A program made the position numbers and the translations under genes. The notes below the pieces were generated by a model. The model searched no databases. It saw only the letters and a list, made by a program, of their open reading frames with translations, and was not told where the DNA came from. Of a DNA stretch of 64,000 nucleotides, positions 34,464 to 43,518 are shown in pieces. The DNA comes from Pseudomonas tensinigenes. Its GTDB lineage: Bacteria > Pseudomonadota > Gammaproteobacteria > Pseudomonadales > Pseudomonadaceae. The stretch is taken from the NCBI RefSeq assembly GCF_014268445.2, contig NZ_CP077089.1:2163501-2227500 (forward strand), given 5' to 3'. The first letter of the stretch is position 1; each line of letters starts with the position of its first letter.

Positions 34464-35249
34464 TCAGAAGTGGAACTTCACCAGGAAGCTCGTGGTGCTC
34501 TGATTGGTCTTGAACGCACCGGTGTCGTCGATGCCGTACTTGTCTTTCCAGTAGTCGTATTCCACACCGACATACAACTGCTTCTCGCCAAAACTCAGCG
34601 CCTTGCCCAAGTCGTATTTGACCTGTGGGTTGAAGTGCAGGTTGGCGTGGTAATCGCCTTTGGAGTTGGAATCGTTGTCGGTGACCCAGTCCATGAAGCC
34701 GTCGATCAGGATGTCCGACTTGCCGACCGGGATGGTGTACGACCAGACCGGGGTGATCTGCCAGACGTTGTCACCGGCGCGAGCACCTTGGGTGTGGCGC
34801 TGGTAGAAGTTCAACTGGAAGTAGTCGAAGCCCGGGATCGCCAGGTCGAAGCCTGGACCGATCAGGTACGACTCGGTGTCGCCTTCGCCGAACTCGTAAG
34901 TCATCGCCACCAGGACGTCTTTGATCGGGCCGAACTCGATCTTCTGGTCGAGCACTTTGCCCAGCGAGATGCGCGGGCTGAACTCACCGTAGTAGGTGTT
35001 CGGACCGTTGCTGAAGTCCTTGCCACCGTTGTAGAAGATCTTGTCGAGGAAGAAGAAGTTGTCGCCGTACGTCCACGCATCCGCGTGTTCGAAGGTGACG
35101 GTCTGCTGGATGCGCGGGTTGACCTGGAAGTCCTTGCCATAGAGGTAGGTCAGGCTGTTGTTCTGCCACTGCAGCAGGCCTTCGGCCATGGCCTGGCCGC
35201 CGGCCAACATCGATCCCGCGAGCATCAGGCTGGTGCACATACGTTTCAT
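34464..35249 (-). CDS. Tsx-like nucleoside-specific outer-membrane channel, copy 1
   Basis: A 261-residue protein with signal peptide (MKRMCTSLMLAGSMLAGG then AMA-E) and a beta-barrel pattern ending in the aromatic C-terminus FLVKFHF. The family motif QNNSLTYLYGKDFQVNP and the TLPFEH/HADAWTYGDNFFFLDKI region fit the Tsx (nucleoside channel) superfamily, as do the repeating amphipathic strands and the G.DTESYLIGPGFDL pattern. GGGAGCAACCG precedes the ATG. About 65 percent similar by eye to the next upstream gene (35623-36408), clearly a tandem duplication. Confidence 0.85.
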   Translation of the reverse strand: MKRMCTSLMLAGSMLAGGQAMAEGLLQWQNNSLTYLYGKDFQVNPRIQQTVTFEHADAWTYGDNFFFLDKIFYNGGKDFSNGPNTYYGEFSPRISLGKVLDQKIEFGPIKDVLVAMTYEFGEGDTESYLIGPGFDLAIPGFDYFQLNFYQRHTQGARAGDNVWQITPVWSYTIPVGKSDILIDGFMDWVTDNDSNSKGDYHANLHFNPQVKYDLGKALSFGEKQLYVGVEYDYWKDKYGIDDTGAFKTNQSTTSFLVKFHF

Positions 35250-35622
35250 TCGGTTGCTCCCAAAGTAGGTGTTGCACGTTTATTTTTTTAAGATCGGCGC
35301 TCTGGTGTGGCGCCTTTTTTCGTTGCTGCAAAAGTCATCCGATCGGTCAGCTTCGTTGCTGTTAGCAAGAGCCGAGCCAAGGCTTTCGAAAAGCAAAAAA
35401 ACACCCGCTCGGCTGCTGAAAAACAGTCGATTGAGTGTGTTTTCGGGATGCCTCGGTACTGACCGGGGCCGGGATAAGTTGGCTTTTCGGTCAGGAATTA
35501 AATCCGGGCTTTTTTTTAGACCGAATTCAAGAGGCCGCGGAGAATACTGACTCAACGGCCAGGCCTCAAGTGCCCCGCAACAGAGCACCGACGACAGGCA
35601 TGGGGCATGGTTGCGGGCCATC
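35250..35622. other. Intergenic region between the two Tsx-like genes
   Basis: About 370 bases. Holds the promoter region for copy 1 and a GGCGC...GCGCC hairpin at about 35300-35320 near a T-run on the minus strand, plus an AT-rich stretch (GGGCTTTTTTTTAGACC near 35507-35523). No protein-coding frame is supported. Confidence 0.4.
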
Positions 35623-36408
35623 TTAGAAGTGCACCTTGACCAGCAGGCTGGCGGTGTTCTGATTGGTGTCGAAGTTGTGCGTATTTTCGACGCCGTATTT
35701 GTTTTTCCAATAACTGTATTCGGTGCCAACGTACAGCTGCTTGTGGCTCCAGCCCAAGGCTTTGCCCAGGTCATATTTGATCTGCGGGTTGATGTGCAGG
35801 TTGGCGTGGTAGGTGCCGCGCGAGTTCTCGTCGTTGTCGACTACCCAATCGAGGTAGCCGTCGATCAGCACATCGGAATTGCCTAAAGGAAAGCTGTAGG
35901 ACCAGCCGGGGGTGATCTGCCAGACGCCGTCGCCGGGGCGCGGGCCTTCGGTCTGGCGGCGGAAGATGTTCAGGGTGACGTAGTTGAAGCCGGGCACCTT
36001 GAGGTCGAAACCGGGGCCGATCAGGTAGGCCTCGCTGTCGCCTTCGCCGTACTCGTAAGTCATCGCCAGCAAGACGTCTTTGATCGGGCCGAACTCGAGT
36101 TTCTGGTCGAAGATCTTGCCGAACGAGAAGCGCGGGGTGAATTCACCGTAGAACGCGTGCGGGCCTTTGTTCGCGTCTTCTTTGCCGTTGTAGAAGATCT
36201 TGTCGACGAACAGGAAGTTGTCGCCGTACTTCCACTTGTCGGCGTGCTCGAAGGTCAGCGTCTGCTGGATCGACGGGTTGATCGCAAAATTCTTGCCGTA
36301 CAGATAGCTGAGGCTGTTGGTCTGCCACAGCAGTAAATCGCCGGCCATGGCCTGACTCGCGGCCAGCAGGCCGCCACTCAACAGAACGTTGGTTTGCGTG
36401 CGAATCAT
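35623..36408 (-). CDS. Tsx-like nucleoside-specific outer-membrane channel, copy 2
   Basis: A 261-residue protein with signal peptide (MIRTQTNVLLSGGLLAASQAMA) and the same barrel pattern as copy 1 (QTNSLSYLYGKNFAINP, FEHADKWKYGDNFLFVDKI, C-terminal LLVKVHF). Equal length to copy 1 and the same order of motifs. AGGGAGCAACAG precedes the ATG. Located beside purine catabolism genes, so uptake of nucleosides or purine bases across the outer membrane is a fair inference. Confidence 0.85.
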   Translation of the reverse strand: MIRTQTNVLLSGGLLAASQAMAGDLLLWQTNSLSYLYGKNFAINPSIQQTLTFEHADKWKYGDNFLFVDKIFYNGKEDANKGPHAFYGEFTPRFSFGKIFDQKLEFGPIKDVLLAMTYEYGEGDSEAYLIGPGFDLKVPGFNYVTLNIFRRQTEGPRPGDGVWQITPGWSYSFPLGNSDVLIDGYLDWVVDNDENSRGTYHANLHINPQIKYDLGKALGWSHKQLYVGTEYSYWKNKYGVENTHNFDTNQNTASLLVKVHF

Positions 36409-36462
36409 CTGTTGCTCCCTCTTGTTTTTATTGTTTGAGGCGCAGAGCTGTTGCTTAGCCCT

Positions 36463-36552
36463 TGTGGGAGCGAGCCTGCTCGCGAAGAGGGCGTGTCAGT
36501 CGCCATCATTGTTGAATGACACACCGCTTTCGCGAGCAGGCTCGCTCCCACA
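36463..36552. repeat. Inverted pair of the 24-base repeat before Tsx-like copy 2
   Basis: Copies at 36463-36486 and 36529-36552 in opposite orientation with 42 bases between. It lies between the permease stop codon and the Tsx-like gene, both minus strand. Confidence 0.85.
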
Positions 36553-36571
36553 GGGTTTTGTGGTGACTTCG

Positions 36572-37930
36572 TTAGTGCTGGTGCGCGTGGCAGTCGTTGA
36601 TCTCTGCGCGCTCTTTGCCGCCGAGAATGTTGAACAGCAGGTTCAGCGTCAGCGCACTGAGCGTGGCCATGGCGATGCCGCTGTGGGTAATCGGGCTCAT
36701 CCACATTGGCAGGTGCGCGAAGAACTCCGGACGCACCACCGGGATCAGGCCCATGCCGATGCTCACCGCGACCAGCAACTGGTTGCGACGGTCACCGATG
36801 TCGGCTTCCTGGAGAATCTTGATGCCGGTGGCCGCGACCATTCCGAACATCGCAATCGCTGCGCCGCCGAGTACCGCCGGCGGAATCGACGCCACCAGAA
36901 ACGCTGCTTTCGGCAGCAGGCTCAACACGATCAGCAAGCCACCGGCAACGATGGTCACCGAGCGGCAACGTACACCGGTCATCTGCACCAAACCGATGTT
37001 CTGCGCGAAAGAGGAGTGGGTAAACGTGTTGAAGAAACCCGCCACGAACGAGGCGCCGGCATCGCACAGCAAGCCGCGACGCAGCATGCGTGGGCAGACT
37101 TCCTGGCCGGTGATCTTGCCCAGCGCCAAAAACATCCCGGTCGACTCGACGAAGATGATCACCACCACCAGACACATCGACAGGATCGGTGCCAGTTCGA
37201 ATTTCGGCATGCCGAAATGCAGTGGAGTGACGAATTGAACCCATGGCGCGTTGGCCATGCCACTCAGATCGACCATGCCGATCGCACCGCACAGCAGGTA
37301 GCCAAAGCACATGCCGATCAGTACGGAGATGTTGACCCAGAAACCGCGCATAAAGCGGTGAATCAACAGAATCGTGCCCAGCACCAGAGCGGCGATGGCC
37401 AGATAAATCGGTGAGCCGAATTGCGCAGCGGCAGCGCCGCCACCGGCCCAATTCACGGCCACGGGGAACAGCGACAAACCGATCGAGGTGATGACCGTGC
37501 CGGTCACCAGTGGCGGGAAGAAGCGCACGACTTTGGACATGAACGGCGCGATGAGCATGCCGAAGAAACCGGCGGCGATCGTCGCACCGAAGATGCCTTG
37601 CAGGCCGATACCGGGCATGCCGGCCATGGCGACCATGCTGCCGACTGCAGCAAAACTGGCGCCCATCATCACCGGCATGCGAATGCCCATCGGGCCGATG
37701 CCCATGGATTGCACGATGGTGGCGATACCGGCGACCAGCAGGTCGGCGTTGATCAGGAAGGCAATTTCTTCACGACTCAGGCCAGCGGCCTGTCCAATGA
37801 TCAGCGGCACCGCGATGGCACCACCGTACATCAGCAGAACATGTTGCAAACCGACCAGGATCAGTTGCAAAAGGGGCAATCGCTGAATGGCGGGTGCGTC
37901 GGGGATGCGCGCTTTGGACAGCTCGGACAT
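36572..37930 (-). CDS. Nucleobase:cation symporter-2 family permease (urate/xanthine type)
   Basis: A 452-residue membrane protein with about 12-14 hydrophobic segments. Family landmarks: LLQLILVGLQHVLLMYGGAIAVP, GIRMPVMMGASFA, GFFNTFTHSSFAQNIGLVQMTG and AGGLLIVLSLLPK, all typical of the uracil/xanthine/urate permeases. GAGGTGTTGC precedes the ATG. It is the last gene of the urate operon (downstream of puuD, allA, alc, uraD, puuE), which supports urate or xanthine as substrate. Confidence 0.9.
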   Translation of the reverse strand: MSELSKARIPDAPAIQRLPLLQLILVGLQHVLLMYGGAIAVPLIIGQAAGLSREEIAFLINADLLVAGIATIVQSMGIGPMGIRMPVMMGASFAAVGSMVAMAGMPGIGLQGIFGATIAAGFFGMLIAPFMSKVVRFFPPLVTGTVITSIGLSLFPVAVNWAGGGAAAAQFGSPIYLAIAALVLGTILLIHRFMRGFWVNISVLIGMCFGYLLCGAIGMVDLSGMANAPWVQFVTPLHFGMPKFELAPILSMCLVVVIIFVESTGMFLALGKITGQEVCPRMLRRGLLCDAGASFVAGFFNTFTHSSFAQNIGLVQMTGVRCRSVTIVAGGLLIVLSLLPKAAFLVASIPPAVLGGAAIAMFGMVAATGIKILQEADIGDRRNQLLVAVSIGMGLIPVVRPEFFAHLPMWMSPITHSGIAMATLSALTLNLLFNILGGKERAEINDCHAHQH

Positions 37931-38022
37931 GCAACACCTCGGATCTTTTTATTCTTGTGATTGAACAGCTGCCGGGTTGCTCACAGCTGTTTCTGTGCAT
38001 CAGGTAAACCGCGTTAAGGCGA

Positions 38023-38086
38023 TTCGCGAGCAGGCTCGCTCCCACAGGAAATGCGCGATCTCTGTGGGAGCGAGCCTGCTCGCGAA
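38023..38086. repeat. Inverted pair of the 24-base repeat between puuD and the permease
   Basis: TTCGCGAGCAGGCTCGCTCCCACA at 38023-38046 and its reverse complement at 38063-38086, only 16 bases apart. Within the operon, so it may weaken expression of the permease relative to puuD. Confidence 0.85.
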
Positions 38087-38096
38087 GCTTTGTTGC

Positions 38097-39404
38097 TTAG
38101 TTGGTCTGTGCTCCCTGGGCGATCCATGCACCGATCAGGTCACGTTCCTGCTGGGTCATCTGAGTGATGTTGCCCAGTGGCATGATCTGCGTGGTGATGG
38201 CTTGCGCCTGGATGCGCGCCGCGTTCTGACGGATCTGCTCAGGGGTGTCGAGCATCACACCCGCCGGAGCTGCGCTGAACAACGGACTGGTTGGTTTGGC
38301 CGAGTGGCAAACCGCGCAGCGTTCCTGGATCACTGTGTGCACTTTGTCGAAACCCGGGCCTGCGTTGGAGGCTTGTGCTGGTGCAGCAGGTTCAGCAGGG
38401 GCTGCCGGTGCTGCTTCAGCCGGTTTCAAGCCACCGCCCAGTGCCGTTTCCGGCAGCGGTTGGTACTCGATTTTCGCTGGTGCCTTGGCCACTTCCGGCG
38501 CGGTCGACATCGGCATCGGGCCGGTGACGTACGCCAGACTGATCATGCCCACCGCTGCCACTGGCAGGGTCCAGGCAAACTTGTGGCTGTCGTGACGGGT
38601 GTTGAAGTAGTGACGCACCAACACCGCCAACACCGCGATCCCGGCCAGGATCAACCAGTTGTACTGGCTGCCATAAGTGCTCGGGAAGTGGTTGCTGATC
38701 ATGATGAACAGCACCGGCAGGGTGAAGTAGTTGTTGTGACGCGAACGCAGCAAGCCTTTGGCTGGCAGCGCCGGATCCGGCGTGCGGTTTTCGGCAATCG
38801 CCGCGACCAGTGCGCGTTGCGCCGGCATGATGATGCGGAACACGTTACCGACCATGATCGTGCCGATGATCGCGCCGACGTGCAGGTACGCACCACGACC
38901 GCTGAACACTTTGCTGAAGCCGTACGCCGCGCCGATGATCAGCACGAACAGAATGAAGCCGAGCAGAGCAGGGCGTTTGCCCAGGGCCGAATCACAGAGG
39001 AAGGAGTAGATGAACCAGCCGATAAACAGCGAGCCGATACCGATGGCCACGCCTTCAGGGCCGCTCAGGGTGCTGCCCGGAGCCAGCAGGTAGAGCGTTG
39101 GATTGGAGTAGAACACCACGCACAGCAGCGCGATACCCGACATCCAGGTGAAGTAGGCTTCCCATTTGAACCAGTGCAGGTTTTCCGGCATCGCCGGCGG
39201 GGCCAGTTTGTATTTTTCGAGGTGATAGATACCGCCACCGTGGATCGCCCACAGGTCACCGGCCAGGCCGGTTTTCGGGTTGACGCGGTTGAGGTTGTTC
39301 TCCAGCCAGACGAAGTAGAACGACGCGCCGATCCAGGCCACGCCAGTAATCATGTGAACCCAGCGCACGCTCAGGTTCAGCCATTCCAACAGATGTGCTT
39401 CCAC
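38097..39404 (-). CDS. puuD: Membrane urate hydroxylase/oxidase PuuD with C-terminal cytochrome c domain
   Basis: A 435-residue protein. The N-terminal about 300 residues form eight or so membrane segments of the PuuD/DUF989 family (EWLNLSVRWVHMITGVAWIG; DALTRFYTSLLALRLPG is not present but the GGGIYHLEKYKLAPP motif is). The last 100 residues form a c-type cytochrome: CAVCHS near residue 362. Long Pro/Ala-rich linker (APAAPAEPAAPAQAS). GTG start preceded by GAGAGGTAAAGACT. It oxidises urate to 5-hydroxyisourate in the membrane with electrons passed to the chain through the haem domain. Its product is the substrate of HiuH, encoded in the divergent unit. Confidence 0.9.
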   Translation of the reverse strand: MEAHLLEWLNLSVRWVHMITGVAWIGASFYFVWLENNLNRVNPKTGLAGDLWAIHGGGIYHLEKYKLAPPAMPENLHWFKWEAYFTWMSGIALLCVVFYSNPTLYLLAPGSTLSGPEGVAIGIGSLFIGWFIYSFLCDSALGKRPALLGFILFVLIIGAAYGFSKVFSGRGAYLHVGAIIGTIMVGNVFRIIMPAQRALVAAIAENRTPDPALPAKGLLRSRHNNYFTLPVLFIMISNHFPSTYGSQYNWLILAGIAVLAVLVRHYFNTRHDSHKFAWTLPVAAVGMISLAYVTGPMPMSTAPEVAKAPAKIEYQPLPETALGGGLKPAEAAPAAPAEPAAPAQASNAGPGFDKVHTVIQERCAVCHSAKPTSPLFSAAPAGVMLDTPEQIRQNAARIQAQAITTQIMPLGNITQMTQQERDLIGAWIAQGAQTN

Positions 39405-39455
39405 AGTCTTTACCTCTCGCCTGTCACTCTTGTTGTCGAGTGATCAGACCTTCTC

Positions 39456-39959
39456 TTATTGGTGGGGGGCGAGGATCAAACGCTCATCCTCTTTGAAAAA
39501 ATGCTCATCGCAGTTATTGCCTGTGCCACTGCGATCAACCACCAGGAAGTCATCCCGCTTTTCGATCGTCAGCACCGGATGGTGCCAAACGCCGCGATGG
39601 TAATTAATGCCCTGCCTGCCGTTGGTGACGAAGGCGCGGACCAAGCCTGATACAGGTTCATCGCCAACTGGCGCGACCACGATCAGAAAGGGGTTGCCGA
39701 GCAGCGGAATGAAAGCCTGGCTGCCCAGCGGATGGCGTTCCAGCATGCAAACGGTCAGCGGCATGTCCTGCGCGTCGGCGCGGAAGATGCTGATGATCGC
39801 GTTGTCCTCAGGCTGAGCGGTTTCGACCGTCGCCAGTTTATGGAAGCGCATGGTCGAACCGTTGTTGATCATGAAGTGATCGCTGCCGTCGGTTTCGATG
39901 ACGTCACCGAAAGGGGCGAAGGCTTCTTTGCTCAGCGGTTCAATCGTTAGTGTGCGCAT
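39456..39959 (-). CDS. allA: Ureidoglycolate lyase AllA
   Basis: A 167-residue protein. It carries the AllA/ureidoglycolate-hydrolase signature: MRTLTIEPLSKEAFAPFGDVI, NYHRGVWHHPVL (catalytic-pocket residues) and FLVVDRSGTGNNCDEHFF. It cleaves (S)-ureidoglycolate to glyoxylate and urea. The ATG at 39959 was preferred to a longer frame that begins inside the repeat and has no family similarity. It lies 51 bases downstream of a repeat pair and 51 bases before puuD. Confidence 0.92.
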   Translation of the reverse strand: MRTLTIEPLSKEAFAPFGDVIETDGSDHFMINNGSTMRFHKLATVETAQPEDNAIISIFRADAQDMPLTVCMLERHPLGSQAFIPLLGNPFLIVVAPVGDEPVSGLVRAFVTNGRQGINYHRGVWHHPVLTIEKRDDFLVVDRSGTGNNCDEHFFKEDERLILAPHQ

Positions 39960-40002
39960 GCTGTTCTTCTTATCCGAATTCTGTGTTGACTGTTCTGACG
40001 CC

Positions 40003-40067
40003 TTCGCGAGCAGGCTCGCTCCCACAGGGGAATGCATTCCAAATGTGGGAGCGAGCCTGCTCGCGAA
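40003..40067. repeat. Inverted pair of the 24-base repeat inside the urate operon (alc/allA)
   Basis: Copies at 40003-40026 and 40044-40067 in opposite orientation, 17 bases apart. Located between the alc stop and the allA start. Confidence 0.85.
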
Positions 40068-40078
40068 TGGGTTCAACC

Positions 40079-41074
40079 TTATTTAGCGACCTTGCCCAGT
40101 ACGCGCAGGCGACTCACGCCACCATCCGGGAACACATTCAGGCGGATGTGAGTGATCGGGCCCAGCGCCTTGATCTGCTCGACGAAGGTGTGTTCGGCGT
40201 GCATTTCCAGCTTCTGGCTCGGCAGCAGTTCACGCCAGAACAGCGACTGGGTTTCGATCTGGCTGTCAGTACCGCCCTTGACGAACGCGCCCTGGATCGA
40301 GCAGGTGTCCGGGTAGTTGCCTTTGAAGTGCAGGGTGTCGACGACGATCTTCTCGATCTCGCCCGGGTGACCCAGCGCGACGATTACCCAGTCATTGCCC
40401 GGCGTGCGACGACGTGCAGTTTCCCAGCCGTCGCCCATGTTGATGCCACGGCCCGGGTTGAGGATGTTGCTCATGCGGCCGAAGTGTTCGTCGGAGCAGG
40501 CGAGGGCGCGGCCACCATTGAGGGCTGCTGCCAGATCGACTTGTTCGTTGTCGCCAACCGCCGACCAGTCACGATGCGGCACACCGTACACGCGCAGACG
40601 AGCTACACCGCCGTCCGGGTAGATGTTGAAGCGCAGGTGGCTGAACGCTTGGGCGTTGCTGATTTCGTGGTAGTGGTGGCTGTTGCCCTGCAGCTCGACG
40701 GCCGACAGCACTTCAGTCCACTGGGTGTTTTCATCAGGCTCGCCCGAGGCCAGGAAGCACGCTTCCAGAGAGGCCGATGGCGGGAAGTTGCCGGTGAAGA
40801 ATGAAGTGTCGATGTCCACGCCTTTGATCGAGCCCGGTACGCCCAGACGAATCACAGCGCTGTCGAAGCCTTCGAAGCGCTTGCGGCGCGATTCCCAGCC
40901 GTCCATCCACTTGCCGTTGTCATCGAACACGCCCTCCTTCCATACGGCCGGGGTCGGTTGGAACAGACGATTGGCGTCTGCGAACCAGTCATCGGTGACC
41001 GAGATGATTTTGGTGCCCAGACGGGCATCGGCCAGGTTGACGAATTTTTCGAAAGGTACGGCGTAAGCTTTCAT
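40079..41074 (-). CDS. alc: Allantoicase
   Basis: A 331-residue protein made of two repeats of the allantoicase fold: [38 protein letters not shown], and a second copy beginning [17 protein letters not shown] with [18 protein letters not shown]. Each copy ends in a jelly-roll strand set ([32 protein letters not shown]). It hydrolyses allantoate to ureidoglycolate and urea. It follows uraD by about 87 bases. Confidence 0.95.
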   Translation of the reverse strand: MKAYAVPFEKFVNLADARLGTKIISVTDDWFADANRLFQPTPAVWKEGVFDDNGKWMDGWESRRKRFEGFDSAVIRLGVPGSIKGVDIDTSFFTGNFPPSASLEACFLASGEPDENTQWTEVLSAVELQGNSHHYHEISNAQAFSHLRFNIYPDGGVARLRVYGVPHRDWSAVGDNEQVDLAAALNGGRALACSDEHFGRMSNILNPGRGINMGDGWETARRRTPGNDWVIVALGHPGEIEKIVVDTLHFKGNYPDTCSIQGAFVKGGTDSQIETQSLFWRELLPSQKLEMHAEHTFVEQIKALGPITHIRLNVFPDGGVSRLRVLGKVAK

Positions 41075-41161
41075 TCTTCTTGTCTGCCTTTAAAAAAGTG
41101 GCTGGGGATGCTTGCAAGACCCTGGGTACTCTCCGCGTTTGATGTACTCGGGTCAGGCTTG

Positions 41162-41677
41162 CTAAAGAGTCAGTAAACGGAACAGGGCGATCTTGTTGAT
41201 CTCCGCCAGCGCGCATTTGAACTCGGTGTCGACCGAATTGTGAATGCGCGTTTCGAACGCCGCGAGGATCTGATGCCGGTTGCTGCCTTTTACCGCCATG
41301 ATGAAGGGAAACTTGAACTTGGCTTTGTAGGCGTCGTTCAGCTCGGTGAAGCGCTGGAACTCTTCGGCCGTGCATTGGTGAATACCGGCGCCAGCCTGTT
41401 CATTGGTGCTGGCTTCGGTCAGTTGGCCCTGGACGGCGGCTTTGCCGGCCAGGTCCGGGTGAGCGTTGATCAGTGCCAGTTGACTGGCGTGATCGGCGCT
41501 CAACAGGATGTCGCTCATGCGCTGGTGCAGGGTTTCGATCTCGTCGATCGAGGCATCTACGCCCAGGTCGTAGGCCTTCTCGGCCACCCATGGCGAATGT
41601 TCGTAGATGTCGGCGAAGGCTTTGACGAAAGCGTCGCGGCTCAGACTCGACGGTTGCAGGGTTTGAAAGCGGCTCAT
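41162..41677 (-). CDS. uraD: OHCU decarboxylase (2-oxo-4-hydroxy-4-carboxy-5-ureidoimidazoline)
   Basis: A 171-residue protein. Landmarks: LINAHPDLAGKAA with the catalytic His (about residue 71), STNEQAGAGI, FKFPFIMAVKGSNRHQIL and RLHNS-type helix (TRIHNSVDTEFKCALAEINKIA). The ATG at 41677 overlaps the puuE stop (41674) by four bases, so the two are coupled. It decarboxylates OHCU stereospecifically to (S)-allantoin. Confidence 0.93.
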   Translation of the reverse strand: MSRFQTLQPSSLSRDAFVKAFADIYEHSPWVAEKAYDLGVDASIDEIETLHQRMSDILLSADHASQLALINAHPDLAGKAAVQGQLTEASTNEQAGAGIHQCTAEEFQRFTELNDAYKAKFKFPFIMAVKGSNRHQILAAFETRIHNSVDTEFKCALAEINKIALFRLLTL

Positions 41678-42600
41678 TGGGCGGCCCCTTGGTACGGCTG
41701 GGTTTCGTGCCAGTGACGCGCGATGTCGACGCGACGGCTGAACCACACCTGTTCATGACTTTTGGCGTATTCGATAAAGCGCTTGAGCGAAGCGATGCGA
41801 CCCGGACGGCCGATCAGGCGGCAGTGCAGGCCGATCGAGAGCATCTTCGGTGCTTCAGCGCCTTCGGCATAGAGCACGTCGAACGCGTCTTTGAGGTATT
41901 CGAAGAAGTCGTCACCCTTGTTGAAACCCTGCACTTGGGTGAAGCGCATGTCGTTGGTGTCGAGGGTGTACGGGATCACCAGATGCGGCTTGCCGGTCGG
42001 GTTGTTCGGTTCCCAGTAGGGCAGGTCATCGTCGTAGGTGTCGCAGTCGTAGAGGAAACCACCTTCTTCCATCACCAGACGACGGGTGTTCGGCCCGGTG
42101 CGGCCGGTGTACCAGCCCAGCGGGCGCTCGCCGGTGATTTCGGTGAGGATGCGGATCGCTTCGAGCATGTGCTCGCGTTCCTGCGCTTCGTCCATGTACT
42201 GATAGTCGATCCAGCGGTAGCCGTGGCTGCAGATTTCGTGGCCGGCATCGACCATCGCACGGATCACGTCCGGGTGGCGCTGGGCGGCCATGGCGACGGC
42301 GAAGATGGTCAGCGGAATGTCGAATTCCTTGAACAGTTTCAGGATCCGCCAGACACCGGCACGGCTGCCATACTCGTAAAGCGATTCCATGCTCATGTTG
42401 CGCGCGCCTTGCAGCGGCTGGGCGGCAACCATTTCGGAGAGGAAGGCTTCGGATTCTTTGTCGCCGTGCAGAATGTTGCGCTCGCCGCCTTCTTCGTAAT
42501 TGAGTACGAACGACAGGGCGATGCGGGCATTGCCCGGCCAGTGTGGGTGAGGAGGGTTACTGCCGTAACCGATCAGGTCGCGTGGGTAGTCAGCGCTCAC
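41674..42600 (-). CDS. puuE: Allantoinase PuuE (polysaccharide-deacetylase-like)
   Basis: A 308-residue protein with GTG start (SADYPRDLIGYG is the N-terminus) preceded by GGAAG. It belongs to the deacetylase-fold allantoinases, not the amidohydrolase type: the PxxALSFVLNYEEG and GHEICSHGYRW metal-site motifs (about 128-138 for HEICSHG), and the TGRTGPNTRRLVMEEG region, are typical. It opens the allantoin ring to allantoate. The first gene of the minus-strand urate operon; the palindrome TTGTATACAA lies 74 bases upstream. Confidence 0.92.
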   Translation of the reverse strand: MSADYPRDLIGYGSNPPHPHWPGNARIALSFVLNYEEGGERNILHGDKESEAFLSEMVAAQPLQGARNMSMESLYEYGSRAGVWRILKLFKEFDIPLTIFAVAMAAQRHPDVIRAMVDAGHEICSHGYRWIDYQYMDEAQEREHMLEAIRILTEITGERPLGWYTGRTGPNTRRLVMEEGGFLYDCDTYDDDLPYWEPNNPTGKPHLVIPYTLDTNDMRFTQVQGFNKGDDFFEYLKDAFDVLYAEGAEAPKMLSIGLHCRLIGRPGRIASLKRFIEYAKSHEQVWFSRRVDIARHWHETQPYQGAAQ

Positions 42601-42673
42601 TGCAGTCTTCCTTCTTGTTCGTTGACAGATGTATGTGGCGGCCTGGCAGGCTGGCGTCACAGCGATGGGCTGA

Positions 42674-42683
42674 TTGTATACAA
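42674..42683. promoter_or_regulatory. Palindromic operator-like site TTGTATACAA upstream of the puuE operon
   Basis: Perfect palindrome TTGTATACAA, 74 bases before the puuE start. Sites of this kind are bound by GntR-family (FadR/VanR-like) regulators. Two close relatives occur at 42879 and 59416. Confidence 0.6.
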
Positions 42684-42804
42684 CTTTATTCGCAATTTGT
42701 AAGCCTGAATTTTCGCATTTTTCACCGACTGTCATCTTTTACTGCTATTGGCGTGAGCCTGCAAGAAACCTGCCTGACCAGTCAGCTAATGGATAGGAGG
42801 TTCA

Positions 42805-42864
42805 ATGAATAGGCGTATCGCTGGCTCATCGGCAGGAAACCCCCGAATGGCGGGGGTGAAGTGA
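42805..42864 (+). CDS. Possible 19-codon peptide gene with strong ribosome site
   Basis: ATG at 42805 preceded by AGGAGGTTCA, stop TGA at 42862-42864, product MNRRIAGSSAGNPRMAGVK. A hairpin (ACCCCCG/CGGGGGT, 42839-42857) covers its 3' end. It sits on the hiuH side of the purine divergent region. The short size makes chance likely; the near-consensus ribosome site is the only support. Confidence 0.25.
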   Translation: MNRRIAGSSAGNPRMAGVK

Positions 42865-42878
42865 AAAATGTCGTTTTT

Positions 42879-42890
42879 ATTGTGTACAAT
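42879..42890. promoter_or_regulatory. Palindromic operator-like site ATTGTGTACAAT upstream of hiuH
   Basis: ATTGTGTACAAT, same core as the puuE site with one base changed. It lies 130 bases before the hiuH start in the divergent region. The rest of 42601-43020 shows no convincing -35/-10 pair or other element. Confidence 0.6.
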
Positions 42891-43020
42891 TTTTTTGAAA
42901 AATGTCTTAATCAATCGCTCGCCGCAGCGTTTCGTGCTCCGAATCGGTGCGGTCTCCTTTTTATCTGACTTCGGGAGGCGCGAGGTCTGACTGCTCCACG
43001 CAGGCAGGCGCGCAGAATCA

Positions 43021-43374
43021 ATGGGACGTTTGACAACACACGTTTTGGACGCTGCACACGGTTGCCCGGGCAGTTCGATCAAGGTCGAGCTGTACCGCGT
43101 TGAAGGTTCGCAACTGGAATTGGTCGCCAGTGCTGTAACCAACAGCGATGGCCGGGTCGATGCGCCGCTGCTGCAAGGCGATGATTATCGTACCGGGGTT
43201 TATCAGGTTCAGTTCCACGCGGGCGATTACTACCGCGCCCGTGGCGTTCAGTTGCCGGAACCGGCATTTCTGGACGTGGTTGTGCTGCGCTTCGGCATCT
43301 CCGCCGAACAGGATCACTACCACGTGCCATTGCTGATTTCGCCATACAGCTATTCCACGTACCGGGGCAGCTGA
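43021..43374 (+). CDS. hiuH: 5-hydroxyisourate hydrolase (transthyretin-like)
   Basis: A 117-residue protein. Family landmarks: the N-terminal GRLTTHVLDAAHGCPG, the middle TNSDGRVDAPLL, and the C-terminal tetrapeptide YRGS, which carries the catalytic serine/arginine group of this transthyretin-related family. It converts 5-hydroxyisourate to OHCU, between PuuD and UraD. It is divergent from the urate operon and followed by a strong terminator. Confidence 0.95.
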   Translation: MGRLTTHVLDAAHGCPGSSIKVELYRVEGSQLELVASAVTNSDGRVDAPLLQGDDYRTGVYQVQFHAGDYYRARGVQLPEPAFLDVVVLRFGISAEQDHYHVPLLISPYSYSTYRGS

Positions 43375-43432
43375 CCCCCAAGCAGCTGCCCCCACCGGGA
43401 AGCGACTGCGCATATAGCTTCTTTGGTCTTTC

Positions 43433-43458
43433 GCCCGCTCACACTGCGGGCTTTTTTT
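43433..43458 (+). terminator. Intrinsic terminator of hiuH
   Basis: GCCCGC TCACACT GCGGGC followed by seven Ts. It also marks the end of the purine cluster before the paralogue array, whose last gene stops 61 bases further on the other strand. Confidence 0.85.
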
Positions 43459-43518
43459 CGTCTGCGTCAGGCTGATGTCAGACCTGGCCAGGCTGAAGGC
43501 TTGAACCTGACGCGCTCG

